A stretch of 64,000 nt of DNA from Mycolicibacterium aurum. Its GTDB lineage: Bacteria; Actinomycetota; Actinomycetes; Mycobacteriales; Mycobacteriaceae. The position numbers were made by a program, and so were the translations under genes. Under the pieces are notes generated by a model. That model was not told the origin of the DNA, did not search any database, and worked only from the letters and a program-made list of their open reading frames with translations. How positions within the stretch are numbered: the stretch's first letter is position 1; each line of letters begins with the position of its first letter. The DNA is taken from assembly GCA_900078775.1 (NCBI GenBank), contig LT549889.1, forward strand, positions 2,356,001 through 2,420,000, read 5' to 3'. Positions 26,047-34,532 of this stretch are shown in pieces.

Positions 26047-27092
26047 CGATTGCACAAGACCACCTTCTGGCCGTTCACCAGGATGTCCATCGGTGCGGGC
26101 AACTCGAAACGGCCGTGTGAACACGGCAGTGGCGCATCGCCTTCCGGCTCGGGAATGTTCTCCCACACCACCGGTACGAGTTTGAACGCCTCGATGTAGT
26201 TGTCGACGTTCGTGAAGGCGCGGTCCAGCGCCAATTCGACTTCGCCGGGTTCACCGGTTGGGTCCCTTTCCAGTCGCCAGCGTGATGCCGCGTTGTACAC
26301 CGGTGGGAGACCCAGGTTTGTCATCAGCCTGATGACGGTGTCGGTGAACTCGGGCCCATACAGTTCGGATTTCCGGAACTCGTCGATCGCATTGAGCGCC
26401 CCGTCCAACGGTCGGTTGATCCAATCCAGAATCTGCACCAGTTCCTTGGAATTGCCGCCGATACCATCGGCCACGTCGGAAAGATTCTGCATCAGGGTGG
26501 CGATCATCTGCTGGCGGTCGGCGACGAACCGGGTGAGCTTACGGATACTCTCCATCATCGGGGCGAGACCGTTGCCGTCACCGGACAGGTATGCGACAGC
26601 GTTGGTGGTGAAGGTGTTGATCTCGTCGGGGCTCAGGGTCGCGATCACCGGCTGTAGTCCGTTGAACAGCGCGGTGATATCGAAGGACGGCTGGGTCATA
26701 TCGGTGGGCACCCGGCTGACCAACTCGGCCGGCGAATACCCCTCGATCGGGTTCACCACATCGAGATAACGCAGACCGGTCAGCGCCTGGTATCTGATGG
26801 CCAGGGTGCTCGCCGGCACGACGCCGTACTTCCTGTCCAGGGTGAAGTCGACGGCGGCGAAGCTCCGACCGTCCCGGCGCTCCAGCCGGACCTCCTGCAC
26901 CTTGCCCACCCGGACACCGCGCACCCGCACGTCCGCGTCCCGGTGCAGGCCGGATACATCGGTGAACTCGGCAGTGTAGGCCAGCTCCGGTGCAGCGACC
27001 GGCTGCCGAATCACGTTGGCGATGAGGATGAACAGCAGCACCGCGACGACCGCGGCGACGATCAGACGCCACAGTGCGCCGACCGCCGACAT
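26043..27092 (-). CDS. MCE family protein, position B
   Basis: This 349-residue protein has a transmembrane helix at residues 8-26, an MCE domain (AEFTDVSGLHRDADVRVRGV, then YQALTGLRYLDVVNP) and a helical C-terminal half. It ends with a CSHGRFELPAPMDILVNGQK segment typical of MceB. Its start overlaps the mceA stop by one base. Confidence 0.92.
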   Translation of the reverse strand: MSAVGALWRLIVAAVVAVLLFILIANVIRQPVAAPELAYTAEFTDVSGLHRDADVRVRGVRVGKVQEVRLERRDGRSFAAVDFTLDRKYGVVPASTLAIRYQALTGLRYLDVVNPIEGYSPAELVSRVPTDMTQPSFDITALFNGLQPVIATLSPDEINTFTTNAVAYLSGDGNGLAPMMESIRKLTRFVADRQQMIATLMQNLSDVADGIGGNSKELVQILDWINRPLDGALNAIDEFRKSELYGPEFTDTVIRLMTNLGLPPVYNAASRWRLERDPTGEPGEVELALDRAFTNVDNYIEAFKLVPVVWENIPEPEGDAPLPCSHGRFELPAPMDILVNGQKVVLCNR

Positions 27093-28213
27093 CAGGGCGC
27101 TCCCGGTGTGATCGGTGGCGGAGTCTCACTTTCGCCGGGCGGCACGGGTCCGGGTGCGCCCAGCGGCGCGGGGCCGCCGAGTGCGCCCAGCGGCGCGGCG
27201 ACGCCGGGCAGGCTGTCCAGCACGACCCGGACCTGCATAGCGCGCTGCTCCGGGGTGCCGCCGTAGAGTCGCTCGAAGCGGGTACGCAACTCGGTCATCG
27301 TCTGCGCGAAACCTTCGGGCCGGATCAGCGGTGGCACCACATCTGTCAACGCCTTGACGATGTCGGTCACCGGACGCAGATCCCGGATGTGGCTGGATTC
27401 CAGTTTGCCGATATCGGCGAACAGACCGCCCGAGGCCAGTTCCAAGGTCGGAATGAACAAGTTCTCCCACTCCTCGTCGGTGTAGTCCGCGTGGCTGCGG
27501 CCCTCCCAGTTGGCATCGTCGTTCAAGAAACTGTCGCCGGCGTTGACCAAAGCACTTACCGTGGAGGGGAACACCGCACTGAGGCCGGTGGCGTTGGCCA
27601 GCAGCGTCTCGGTGCTGACGGTCTGCACCTGCGCGAGCGAGTTCGCGGCAATGAGCGCCGTCTCGATAAGCGGATTCAGGGCATCGGTGTAACGGGTTGC
27701 CCGCTCGATGACCTGGACCAGTTGCGGCGTCAGTACCCCGGTGGACACCTCGCCCAACTGGGACAACAGCGCCTGTAGCGTGAAATTTCCGCGCGGTGAC
27801 GTGGTGATCTGCATACCGTCGCGCAGGGCGGCACCGCCGTCCCCGGCCAGCAGATTGATCCCGGTGACCCCGAAGTAGTTGATCGGCCGAAAGTCCACTC
27901 CCACAGTGTCGGTGAGCCCAGCCACCGAGCTGCTCTGCAGGTCCGCGGTGAGACGTACCCCGCCGCCGGCCACGCTGCTGACGGTGGTGATCTCACCGAT
28001 CTCCACCCCGTGCATGACCACCGAAGTGCCTTGCCCGACACCCTGTCCCACGTAGGGGGAATCAATCGTCACCGATATCGTGCCGGGTGGCCGGCCGGAA
28101 AAGGGGTCATTGATCACCAGCACAGCGGCCACCGCCGCGCAGACCACCGCGCCGAGACCGGCGAGCCGCAAGATGCGCCGTTCCCGTTCCACCGGACCAT
28201 GTATCAAGACCAT
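27092..28213 (-). CDS. MCE family protein, position A
   Basis: This 373-residue protein has one N-terminal transmembrane helix and an MCE domain (IDSPYVGQGVGQGTSVVMHG, then INYFGVTGINLLAGDGG). The C-terminal tail is Pro/Gly/Ala-rich, with a short repeat of APLGA, as is common in mycobacterial MceA proteins. It lies six bases downstream of the second permease gene and is the first MCE subunit of the operon. Confidence 0.92.
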   Translation of the reverse strand: MVLIHGPVERERRILRLAGLGAVVCAAVAAVLVINDPFSGRPPGTISVTIDSPYVGQGVGQGTSVVMHGVEIGEITTVSSVAGGGVRLTADLQSSSVAGLTDTVGVDFRPINYFGVTGINLLAGDGGAALRDGMQITTSPRGNFTLQALLSQLGEVSTGVLTPQLVQVIERATRYTDALNPLIETALIAANSLAQVQTVSTETLLANATGLSAVFPSTVSALVNAGDSFLNDDANWEGRSHADYTDEEWENLFIPTLELASGGLFADIGKLESSHIRDLRPVTDIVKALTDVVPPLIRPEGFAQTMTELRTRFERLYGGTPEQRAMQVRVVLDSLPGVAAPLGALGGPAPLGAPGPVPPGESETPPPITPGAP

Positions 28214-28219
28214 GAGCGC

Positions 28220-29083
28220 CTACCCCGTGAACACGAATTCGGGCCGGATGCCCCACAGCATCACGGTGGTGGTCAAATCCAGGACCATGATCGCGACCAG
28301 GCTGGCGCGTACCGCACGGCCTGACGCAAGCCCGACGCCGACCGGCCCCCCGCTGGCGAAATATCCGTAGTAGCAATGGATCATCGTCGCCGCCACGCAG
28401 TAGACACAGACCTTGATCACCGAGTAGGCCAGATCCTGAGGGGTGAGGAACTCTACGAAGTAGTGGTTGTAGGTACCACCGGGCACCCCATGGAACACCC
28501 GTATCACGGTGTCCATCACGAAGAAGGTGAGCACCAACGTCACCAGGTAGCCGGGGATCACACAGACCAACCCGCCGATCAGTCGGGTGCCGACGACGTA
28601 CGGGATCGGTCGCAGCCCCATCGATTCGACCGCATCGATCTCATCGGAGATCCGCATCGAGCCGATCTCGGCGGTCATCCGGCAACCGATCTGGCATGCG
28701 AACGCGATGCCGCCGATCAGCGGCGCAATCACCCGGACCGCGCCCACGCCGGCCACGATCCCGGACAGCGAACCGAAGCCGATGATGTTCAAGACCGCAT
28801 ACGCCTCCACGGCCAACGAAGCGCCCACCGCGACGCCGAGGATCAGCAGCACGCTGACGACGCCGCCGTCGACGATGATCGAACCGCGCCCCCAGGCGAG
28901 GCTGTTCATCTGCTGCAGCGTTTCCCGGCGGTACCTGCGCAGGGTGATCGGCAGGGTCAGCAGCGTCTGCAGGATGAAGACCACCCACCGGCCGGGTTCC
29001 ACCAGCGCGTCACTGATCCGCCAAAGGCCGGGTCGCGTCCACCGGATACTGAAGTGTCTGGAAGGCGCCGCGGTAGGAGACAT
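28220..29083 (-). CDS. YrbE/MlaE-family permease, position B
   Basis: This 287-residue integral membrane protein has about five hydrophobic segments. The DEIDAVESMGLRPIPYVVGT motif in the cytoplasmic loop is the coupling-helix sequence that contacts the ATPase (Mkl, not encoded here). With YrbEA it forms the permease core of the Mce transporter. The ATG at 29083 overlaps the YrbEA stop; the frame upstream to 29152 is inside that gene. Confidence 0.92.
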   Translation of the reverse strand: MSPTAAPSRHFSIRWTRPGLWRISDALVEPGRWVVFILQTLLTLPITLRRYRRETLQQMNSLAWGRGSIIVDGGVVSVLLILGVAVGASLAVEAYAVLNIIGFGSLSGIVAGVGAVRVIAPLIGGIAFACQIGCRMTAEIGSMRISDEIDAVESMGLRPIPYVVGTRLIGGLVCVIPGYLVTLVLTFFVMDTVIRVFHGVPGGTYNHYFVEFLTPQDLAYSVIKVCVYCVAATMIHCYYGYFASGGPVGVGLASGRAVRASLVAIMVLDLTTTVMLWGIRPEFVFTG

Positions 29084-29934
29084 CACGCCACCTCCATCGG
29101 GAAGAACATGGTCTGCACCTGGGTGATCGCGAGGTTGGCGAACACGATGCACACCACGTTGAGCACCACCGAGGAGTTCACCGCATCGGCCACCCCGCGC
29201 GGACCCCCCTTGGCCTCCATACCCCGTAGCGAGGACACGACGGCCACGATTGCAGCAAACACCACGGATTTGCCGATGGCGAACCAGATGTCGGCAACTT
29301 TGGCGAACGTCCCGAACGATTGCCAGAAGCTTCCCGGCGCCATGTCGCTGGCCGTCACCGCCAGGATGAACGCCGCGCCGGTGCCGGCGGCGATGATGTA
29401 GATGCAGAGTATCGGTGAGAGCAGCAACAATCCGAGGAACCGGGGTACCACCAGCCGACGAACCGGGTCGACGCCCATCACTCGCATCGCCTCAAGCTCC
29501 TCGCGTACCGCACGGGCGCCGAAGTCGGAAGCAATGGCGGCCGCCGCCGCGCCACCCATCAGCAATCCGGCGGTGATCGGCGCGCCCTGACGGACGACGC
29601 CGACGCCGCTGGCCGCGCCGAGCAGCGATGTCGCGCCGACCTGGTTCACCAGTCCCGATGTCACCACCGTGACCATGGCGCCGAACGGAATTGCCATCAG
29701 CAGGCCCGGTATCGCGGTGACTTTGAGTAGCGACCAGGCTTGTACCAGTAGTTCGCGGACCGGTAGCCGGATGGCAAGCGTATCGACGACGGTATGGCGT
29801 AGAACGTCGAACAACAGTTGAACAGCCCGACCCACCGTGGCAGCGCTGCTCGCCGGTATCCGAACGATGCGCGACGCCGTCTGACGCACCCTGGCCAACG
29901 CCGCATCCGAGGTTTCCCGAAGTGCTCCGGTCAT
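29083..29934 (-). CDS. YrbE/MlaE-family permease, position A
   Basis: This 283-residue membrane protein is the first gene of the 13-gene mce operon. The coupling motif REELEAMRVMGVDPVRRLVV lies near residue 145, between hydrophobic segments. The N-terminal 40 residues are cytoplasmic and basic. An AGTAA-N4-TTACT inverted repeat lies 161 bases upstream and may control the whole operon. Confidence 0.92.
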   Translation of the reverse strand: MTGALRETSDAALARVRQTASRIVRIPASSAATVGRAVQLLFDVLRHTVVDTLAIRLPVRELLVQAWSLLKVTAIPGLLMAIPFGAMVTVVTSGLVNQVGATSLLGAASGVGVVRQGAPITAGLLMGGAAAAAIASDFGARAVREELEAMRVMGVDPVRRLVVPRFLGLLLLSPILCIYIIAAGTGAAFILAVTASDMAPGSFWQSFGTFAKVADIWFAIGKSVVFAAIVAVVSSLRGMEAKGGPRGVADAVNSSVVLNVVCIVFANLAITQVQTMFFPMEVA

Positions 29935-30094
29935 ACTCGGCCGTTATTCGCTTTCCGCATGAATCACACAGCTTCCCGCCGGACAAACCGGCTCACCACC
30001 GGGGGTCAGGCCCGTATCGAGACCGTCATCGTTGCCGCTGCCGAGACCTCTGCCACAATCAAGCCGAACTGTGATGCATGCGACAGGAGCCTAC

Positions 30095-30108
30095 AGTAAC
30101 CACTTACT
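30095..30108. promoter_or_regulatory. Inverted repeat AGTAA-N4-TTACT upstream of the mce operon
   Basis: AGTAACCACTTACT has exactly the same arms and spacer length as the element at 17971-17984, and is itself embedded in ACAG...CTGT. It lies in the 211-base gap between the mce operon start and the monooxygenase stop. Sharing of this site suggests that the TetR regulator encoded at 18112 also controls lipid import. Confidence 0.6.
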
Positions 30109-30145
30109 CTGTCAATTGGATTCTGCCCGGCCAGCAAATGTTCAG

Positions 30146-31642
30146 CTACCCGCTCCCCCGCCCGCCGATGATCTCGTATGACGCGCCATCAAACTTACGG
30201 AGCCGTCGGGTCTGCCCGTACATCGTGCCCGGCCAGGCCAGCGCGACTCGGGTGTTTCCGTCGGCGAGGTAGTAGCTGTTACACCCACCGTGGAGCAGCG
30301 TGGATCCGCTCAGTTTCCGGTCGGTCTCGGCAACGAACGCCTCCTGAGCCCCTGCGGTCACATCGAGTGCGGCGGCGCCGAGCCGATTGGCTTCCTGTAT
30401 CGCACCAACGAGGTAATTGGTCTGCGACTCGGCCATGGTGAACCCGGAGAGCGTGCCGGCATTGGGCCCGAACATCATGAACGCGTTCGGGAAACCGTTG
30501 ATGGTGGTGCCCATGTGCGCCTTGGGGTCACCCTTCCACACCTCTGCGAGTGTTCTCCCGGACCGCCCACGGATACGTTCGGCCACCGGGTGGTGCTGCA
30601 TGGTGTGGAACCCGGTACCGAAGATGATGGTGTCGGCCGGGATTTCGCGACCATCCGCGGTGACCACGGAACGCTCACGCAACTCGACCGCCGGTGAGGT
30701 CACCAGATCGATATTGGGCTGGGCGAGCGCCGGGTAGTAGTCATTGGAGAAACCGAGTCGCTTGCATGCCACGGCGTATTTGGGAGTCAGCGCTTTACGC
30801 GTCGCAGCATCCTTGATGTACCGCCGAATTTGTAGCCGACCAAACACGCTCACCGTGTGGGCGAACCGCGGCGACCTCAGCGCGGCCGTGGTGAAAATGT
30901 CCAAGAACAGCCAGGTCCCGAACCGGATTGCCTTCATCAGCACCGGGAAGCGCGCGAGCCTCCGCTTCGACTTCTCACTGATGTTCCAATCAGGCTTCGG
31001 GAAAACCCAGGCCGGCGTGCGTTGGAGCAGCGTGAGCTTTTTGACCTGCGGCTGCACTGCCGGGACGAACTGGATGGCCGAGGCACCGGTCCCGATTGCC
31101 ACCACCTCACGACTGGTGAGGTCGAGGCCATCGGGCCAGCGCGACGAGTGGAAAGCCGCGCCCTGGAAGGTATCCCGGCCCGGAAGATCGGGAATACTCG
31201 GCTCGTGCAGCGGACCTGGAGCGATCACGAAGAACCGGGCCCGGTACGCGCCGCGATTGGTCTCGATATGCCAACGCCGGTCGTCGCCGTCCCACCGCGC
31301 GTCCAGCACTTCGGTATTCAGGCGCACCTTGTCGCGTAGGCCGAAATCGTCGACCACCTTGCCCACGTATTGCTTCAACTCGGCCTGGGTTGCGTATACG
31401 CGCGACCAGTTCGGGTTGAGCGCGTAGGAGAAGCAGTACACATGGGACGGAATGTCGACCGCGCATCCCGGATAGGTGTTGTGATGCCAAGTGCCCCCGA
31501 TGTTTTCGTCACGTTCGACGATGACGAAGTCATCGATCCCCGCTTGCCGAAGTCCGACGCCCGCCGCCACGCCACATACGCCCGCACCGAGAACCAGGAT
31601 CTCGACGTCCAGACCGCCACCACCTGAGCTCGCACTCGCCAT
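30146..31642 (-). CDS. FAD-dependent monooxygenase, Baeyer-Villiger type
   Basis: This 498-residue flavoprotein has the FAD Rossmann motif LGAGVCGVAAGVGL near residue 18, ENIGGTWHHNTYPG, and the Baeyer-Villiger fingerprint FQGAAFHSSRWP at residues 159-170. The NADPH motif AIGTGASAIQ follows. Such enzymes insert oxygen next to a ketone to give an ester or lactone, using NADPH. A divergent esterase gene 95 bases away could hydrolyse the product. Direct repeats between the two genes suggest shared control. Confidence 0.88.
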   Translation of the reverse strand: MASASSGGGGLDVEILVLGAGVCGVAAGVGLRQAGIDDFVIVERDENIGGTWHHNTYPGCAVDIPSHVYCFSYALNPNWSRVYATQAELKQYVGKVVDDFGLRDKVRLNTEVLDARWDGDDRRWHIETNRGAYRARFFVIAPGPLHEPSIPDLPGRDTFQGAAFHSSRWPDGLDLTSREVVAIGTGASAIQFVPAVQPQVKKLTLLQRTPAWVFPKPDWNISEKSKRRLARFPVLMKAIRFGTWLFLDIFTTAALRSPRFAHTVSVFGRLQIRRYIKDAATRKALTPKYAVACKRLGFSNDYYPALAQPNIDLVTSPAVELRERSVVTADGREIPADTIIFGTGFHTMQHHPVAERIRGRSGRTLAEVWKGDPKAHMGTTINGFPNAFMMFGPNAGTLSGFTMAESQTNYLVGAIQEANRLGAAALDVTAGAQEAFVAETDRKLSGSTLLHGGCNSYYLADGNTRVALAWPGTMYGQTRRLRKFDGASYEIIGGRGSG

Positions 31643-31690
31643 TCAACAACCCCTGCCGTTGCGTCTGTGATCCAGATAACATAAAGTAGC

Positions 31691-31721
31691 AAGTACTTAC
31701 TTATGAAGCAAGCACTTACTT
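31691..31721. promoter_or_regulatory. Direct repeat CAAGYACTTACTT between monooxygenase and esterase genes
   Basis: AAGTACTTACTT (31691-31702) and AAGCACTTACTT (31710-31721), each preceded by C, recur 19 bases apart. Both resemble the site at 18084-18096 and share half-sites with the AGTAA-N4-TTACT elements. The second repeat ends 15 bases before the esterase start, so binding there would block transcription or translation of that gene. Confidence 0.5.
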
Positions 31722-31736
31722 CAGAAGGTGGAATCG

Positions 31737-32657
31737 GTGCGGGCACCCTCCGTGGTTCTCCGAGTCGGGCTGCGGGCGATGCGCCCGATAGTGACCTCGA
31801 ACCGGTTGTCCATGACCGGTAAACGACGTCTCGTCGACGTCATCGCCGGCGCTTCCAAGGTCCCCTCCGGGGTGACCGTGAAGGTCGATTCCCTTGCCGG
31901 AATACCTATCCAACGGGTCATGCCACTGAACGCGCAGCCAGAGGTCGCAGTGCTGTTCTTCCACGGCGGCGGGTATGCCTCGGGTACCGCCACGGGCTAT
32001 CGGGGTTTCGGCGGTGCGTTGGCCGACGCGGTCGGCGCGGAAGTGATCATCGTCGATTACCGCCTCGCACCCGAGCATCCCTATCCCGCGGCCCTGGACG
32101 ACGCCTTCAGCGTCTACCGCGAGCTACGTCAGCAGGTGCCGACCATTGCCGTGGCCGGCGATTCGGCCGGTGGCGGACTGACACTCGCTCTGGCCCAACG
32201 CATCCGCGACGACACACTGCCGGCACCGGCGGCGCTCGGATTGATCTGCCCGTGGCTGGACCTTGCAGCCGACCAAAGTGGGACCCGGTCTGCCGGAAAA
32301 GACCCGCTCCTCATCCCGCCGCTGATCGCCGAATGGTGCGCCTTCTACGCGGGTGAACACGATGCGCACGACCCGGGCATCTCGCCGATCCACGGCGACC
32401 TCTGTTCGTTGCCGCCGATTGTCATGCACTCGGCCGGCGACGACCCGCTCGCGGTCGACGCCGACAAGCTCGAGGCCGCGATCGCGGCGCAATCCAGCGG
32501 CTTGCTGATCCATCGACGATTCACCAGACTCTGGCACGACTTTCACCTTCAGGCCGGGTTTCTTGCCGACGCGGATCACGCCGTGCACCTGTTCGGCAGC
32601 CAACTCGCCGAACTCATTGCGCGGCGGTACTCGACGCCCGAAGCCGAAGGAGACTGA
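31737..32657 (+). CDS. HSL-family alpha/beta hydrolase (esterase)
   Basis: This protein of about 306 residues has the hormone-sensitive-lipase-type oxyanion motif HGGG (FFHGGGYASG), the nucleophile motif GDSAGGG, an Asp in SAGDDPL and a His in LWHDFHL. It probably hydrolyses short or cyclic esters. GTG at 31737 follows AAGGTGG by about seven bases and is preferred to GTG at 31728. It is divergent from the Baeyer-Villiger monooxygenase, a pairing often seen in ketone degradation. Confidence 0.85.
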   Translation: MRAPSVVLRVGLRAMRPIVTSNRLSMTGKRRLVDVIAGASKVPSGVTVKVDSLAGIPIQRVMPLNAQPEVAVLFFHGGGYASGTATGYRGFGGALADAVGAEVIIVDYRLAPEHPYPAALDDAFSVYRELRQQVPTIAVAGDSAGGGLTLALAQRIRDDTLPAPAALGLICPWLDLAADQSGTRSAGKDPLLIPPLIAEWCAFYAGEHDAHDPGISPIHGDLCSLPPIVMHSAGDDPLAVDADKLEAAIAAQSSGLLIHRRFTRLWHDFHLQAGFLADADHAVHLFGSQLAELIARRYSTPEAEGD

Positions 32658-32698
32658 GTCCCCGGTCAGTCAGGTAGCGACCGGGTCATGGTGCGTCG

Positions 32699-32956
32699 CT
32701 ACTCCACGTCGCGGTAATAGGGCTCGACCGTACCGTTGGCCTTGACGACCATCGGATTTCCGTAGCGATCCTTGGAGGTGGGGACCTCCACGCGTACCCA
32801 ACCCTCGGCGACGTCGTACTCGACCACATTGGTCTTCTCCGAGCCGTTGAAGCGAATACCCACCCCGCGGATGAGCGCCTCTTCGCTGTAGAACTCGCTG
32901 CGCGGGTCGATGGAGAGGTGGTTCGGGGGAACGTCGGTGTTCTGATCCTGGGACAT
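32699..32956 (-). CDS. DUF3297 family protein
   Basis: This 85-residue protein matches the small DUF3297 family closely in the remembered segments NHLSIDPRSEFY, GVGIRFNGSEKTNVVEYDV, GWVRVEVP and GTVEPYYRD. The family is widespread in proteobacteria and actinobacteria and has no established function. It is probably a cytosolic single-domain protein. It is convergent with the esterase gene and faces a TetR remnant upstream. Confidence 0.85.
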   Translation of the reverse strand: MSQDQNTDVPPNHLSIDPRSEFYSEEALIRGVGIRFNGSEKTNVVEYDVAEGWVRVEVPTSKDRYGNPMVVKANGTVEPYYRDVE

Positions 32957-33009
32957 GGTCGCTTCCGTTGAAGGCTGGGTAGTGCGTGCTTTGTTCAGAA
33001 TTTACGCGA

Positions 33010-33210
33010 CCGGATGTTCGCGGGCCTCGCGGAGGTCATGGGAACGCCCGTTTGAGCGGGCGCCCGGGGGTGGAAAGGCCGCACCTCTCGTTTAACCCGC
33101 TCGGACCCGTAATTGTGGACCACAGCGTTGCGGATGGCGGTCTTGCCGCCCACGTGCCGGTAGATGGTGGCCGGAGAACAGTGCACTTTCGTGGCGAGCA
33201 CCTCGATTGA
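33010..33210 (-). pseudogene. Remnant of a TetR-family DNA-binding domain
   Basis: The reverse strand encodes IEVLATKVHCSPATIYRHVG followed by GKTAIRNAVV, which is the second half of a TetR helix-turn-helix with its recognition helix. The first helix is missing on the upstream side, where the P450 gene ends at 33226. The sequence loses TetR character after about 50 residues, and no full-length frame exists. I read it as a deletion remnant of a regulator, perhaps the former regulator of the P450. Confidence 0.6.
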
Positions 33211-33225
33211 GAATGCCGCCTGTTT

Positions 33226-34422
33226 TCACAGGGTGATGGGAACGCTCGCGGGGCCACGGACCGAGCTGGTGTGGACAAACTTCACCTCAGCCTCGTCAAC
33301 TCCCCACTCCGGGAAGCGCTTCAGTGTCTCCTCGAGTGCCACCCTCGCTTCCAGCCGGGCCAGCGCCGCTCCCAGGCAGAAATGCGAGCCATGTCCGAAG
33401 CTCATGTGGCGGATGCCCGTTCGTGTCACGTCGAACTCGTCTGGACGTTCATACTGACGTTCGTCGCGGCCGGCCGACCCAGTCAACAGTGTCACCTTAG
33501 AGCCGGCGGGGATGACCGTGTCGTGGTAGACGGCATCTCGCTCCGTGAAACGACCCTGCACCGGAGAGGGCGCGTCGTACCGAAGTAGTTCCTCGACGGC
33601 ATTGCCGATCAAATCTGGCTCGCCAACCAGCTTCACCCGCTGCGCAGGGTAGCGCGCCAGGGTGAGTGCAGCCCAGCCAAGCAGGCGAGCGACCGTCTCG
33701 TTGCCCGCAACGTTGATCATCGCGATGAACATCAACAGTTCGCCGTCGTCCAGCCGGCGCGGCTTCATTTGCGGTGCAACGAGATCGGAGTTCATCAGGT
33801 CGCCGACCACATCGGCCGTACTGCGTTGACGTCGTAGCTCGATCTGCTGCTGGTAGTAGCCGAATAGCTTTGCCGAGGCCTCAATCCCCTCAGCACTGAG
33901 CTCGGTGCTCCCCTCGTCGCGATGCAGCTGCGCATCCGACCATTCCCGAAGATTGTCATGGTCCTCCACAGGGAAGCCGAGCAGCGAACTGATGACCATC
34001 ACAGGGAGCTTGGCTGAGAAATCCGCTACGTAGTCGAACCCGTCGGAGCCGACGTGTCGATCGAGGTAACCTCCGCACAGTTCACGGACGTGATCCTCCA
34101 ACTGGGCGATCCGGTTGCGAAAGAAGGTGCGGTTGACCATCTTTCGCAAGTACGTGTGATCTGGTGGATCCATCATGATCATCGGCTGAGGTGCGGCGAG
34201 GGGTTCCTCGCTGATCGTGTCGAGGATTATGCCGTGTTGAGACGAAAAGGTTTCGGCATCCAGTGATGCAGCCATGACGTCGTCGAATCGGCTGAGTGCG
34301 TAGAAGTCGTGCTCCGCGTTGTAGTAGACGGGCGCCTCGTCGCGTAGGCGTTTCCACACCGGATACGGCTCCACGTGCAGGGCACGATCAAACGGGTCCC
34401 AGCGCAATTCCGTCGTCGTCAT
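33226..34422 (-). CDS. Cytochrome P450
   Basis: This 398-residue P450 has the I-helix motif INVAGNETV, the EELLR form of ExxR, and the heme-binding FGHGSHFCLGAALARLE with the Cys ligand near residue 349. The N-terminus lacks a membrane anchor, so it is a soluble bacterial class enzyme that needs ferredoxin and a reductase, neither of which is encoded nearby. It is divergent from an enoyl-CoA hydratase-like gene, and a perfect 13-base palindrome lies between them. Confidence 0.92.
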   Translation of the reverse strand: MTTTELRWDPFDRALHVEPYPVWKRLRDEAPVYYNAEHDFYALSRFDDVMAASLDAETFSSQHGIILDTISEEPLAAPQPMIMMDPPDHTYLRKMVNRTFFRNRIAQLEDHVRELCGGYLDRHVGSDGFDYVADFSAKLPVMVISSLLGFPVEDHDNLREWSDAQLHRDEGSTELSAEGIEASAKLFGYYQQQIELRRQRSTADVVGDLMNSDLVAPQMKPRRLDDGELLMFIAMINVAGNETVARLLGWAALTLARYPAQRVKLVGEPDLIGNAVEELLRYDAPSPVQGRFTERDAVYHDTVIPAGSKVTLLTGSAGRDERQYERPDEFDVTRTGIRHMSFGHGSHFCLGAALARLEARVALEETLKRFPEWGVDEAEVKFVHTSSVRGPASVPITL

Positions 34423-34457
34423 CGAATACCACCCACCCTTCCACCCTTGAACACTAT

Positions 34458-34470
34458 GACAGATTCTGTC
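34458..34470. promoter_or_regulatory. Palindromic operator between P450 and enoyl-CoA hydratase-like genes
   Basis: GACAGATTCTGTC is a perfect palindrome around a central T. It lies 36 bases from the P450 start and where the -35 box would fall for a -10-like TAATAT at 34492-34497 serving the hydratase-like gene. The position fits a repressor, probably of TetR type. The regulator is not identified; the nearby TetR remnant may be its lost gene. Confidence 0.55.
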
Positions 34471-34532
34471 TCACCGAACTGTTAATGTGGCTAATATCCA
34501 TCTGACCGTCGCCAACTTCGGGAGGACACCGG

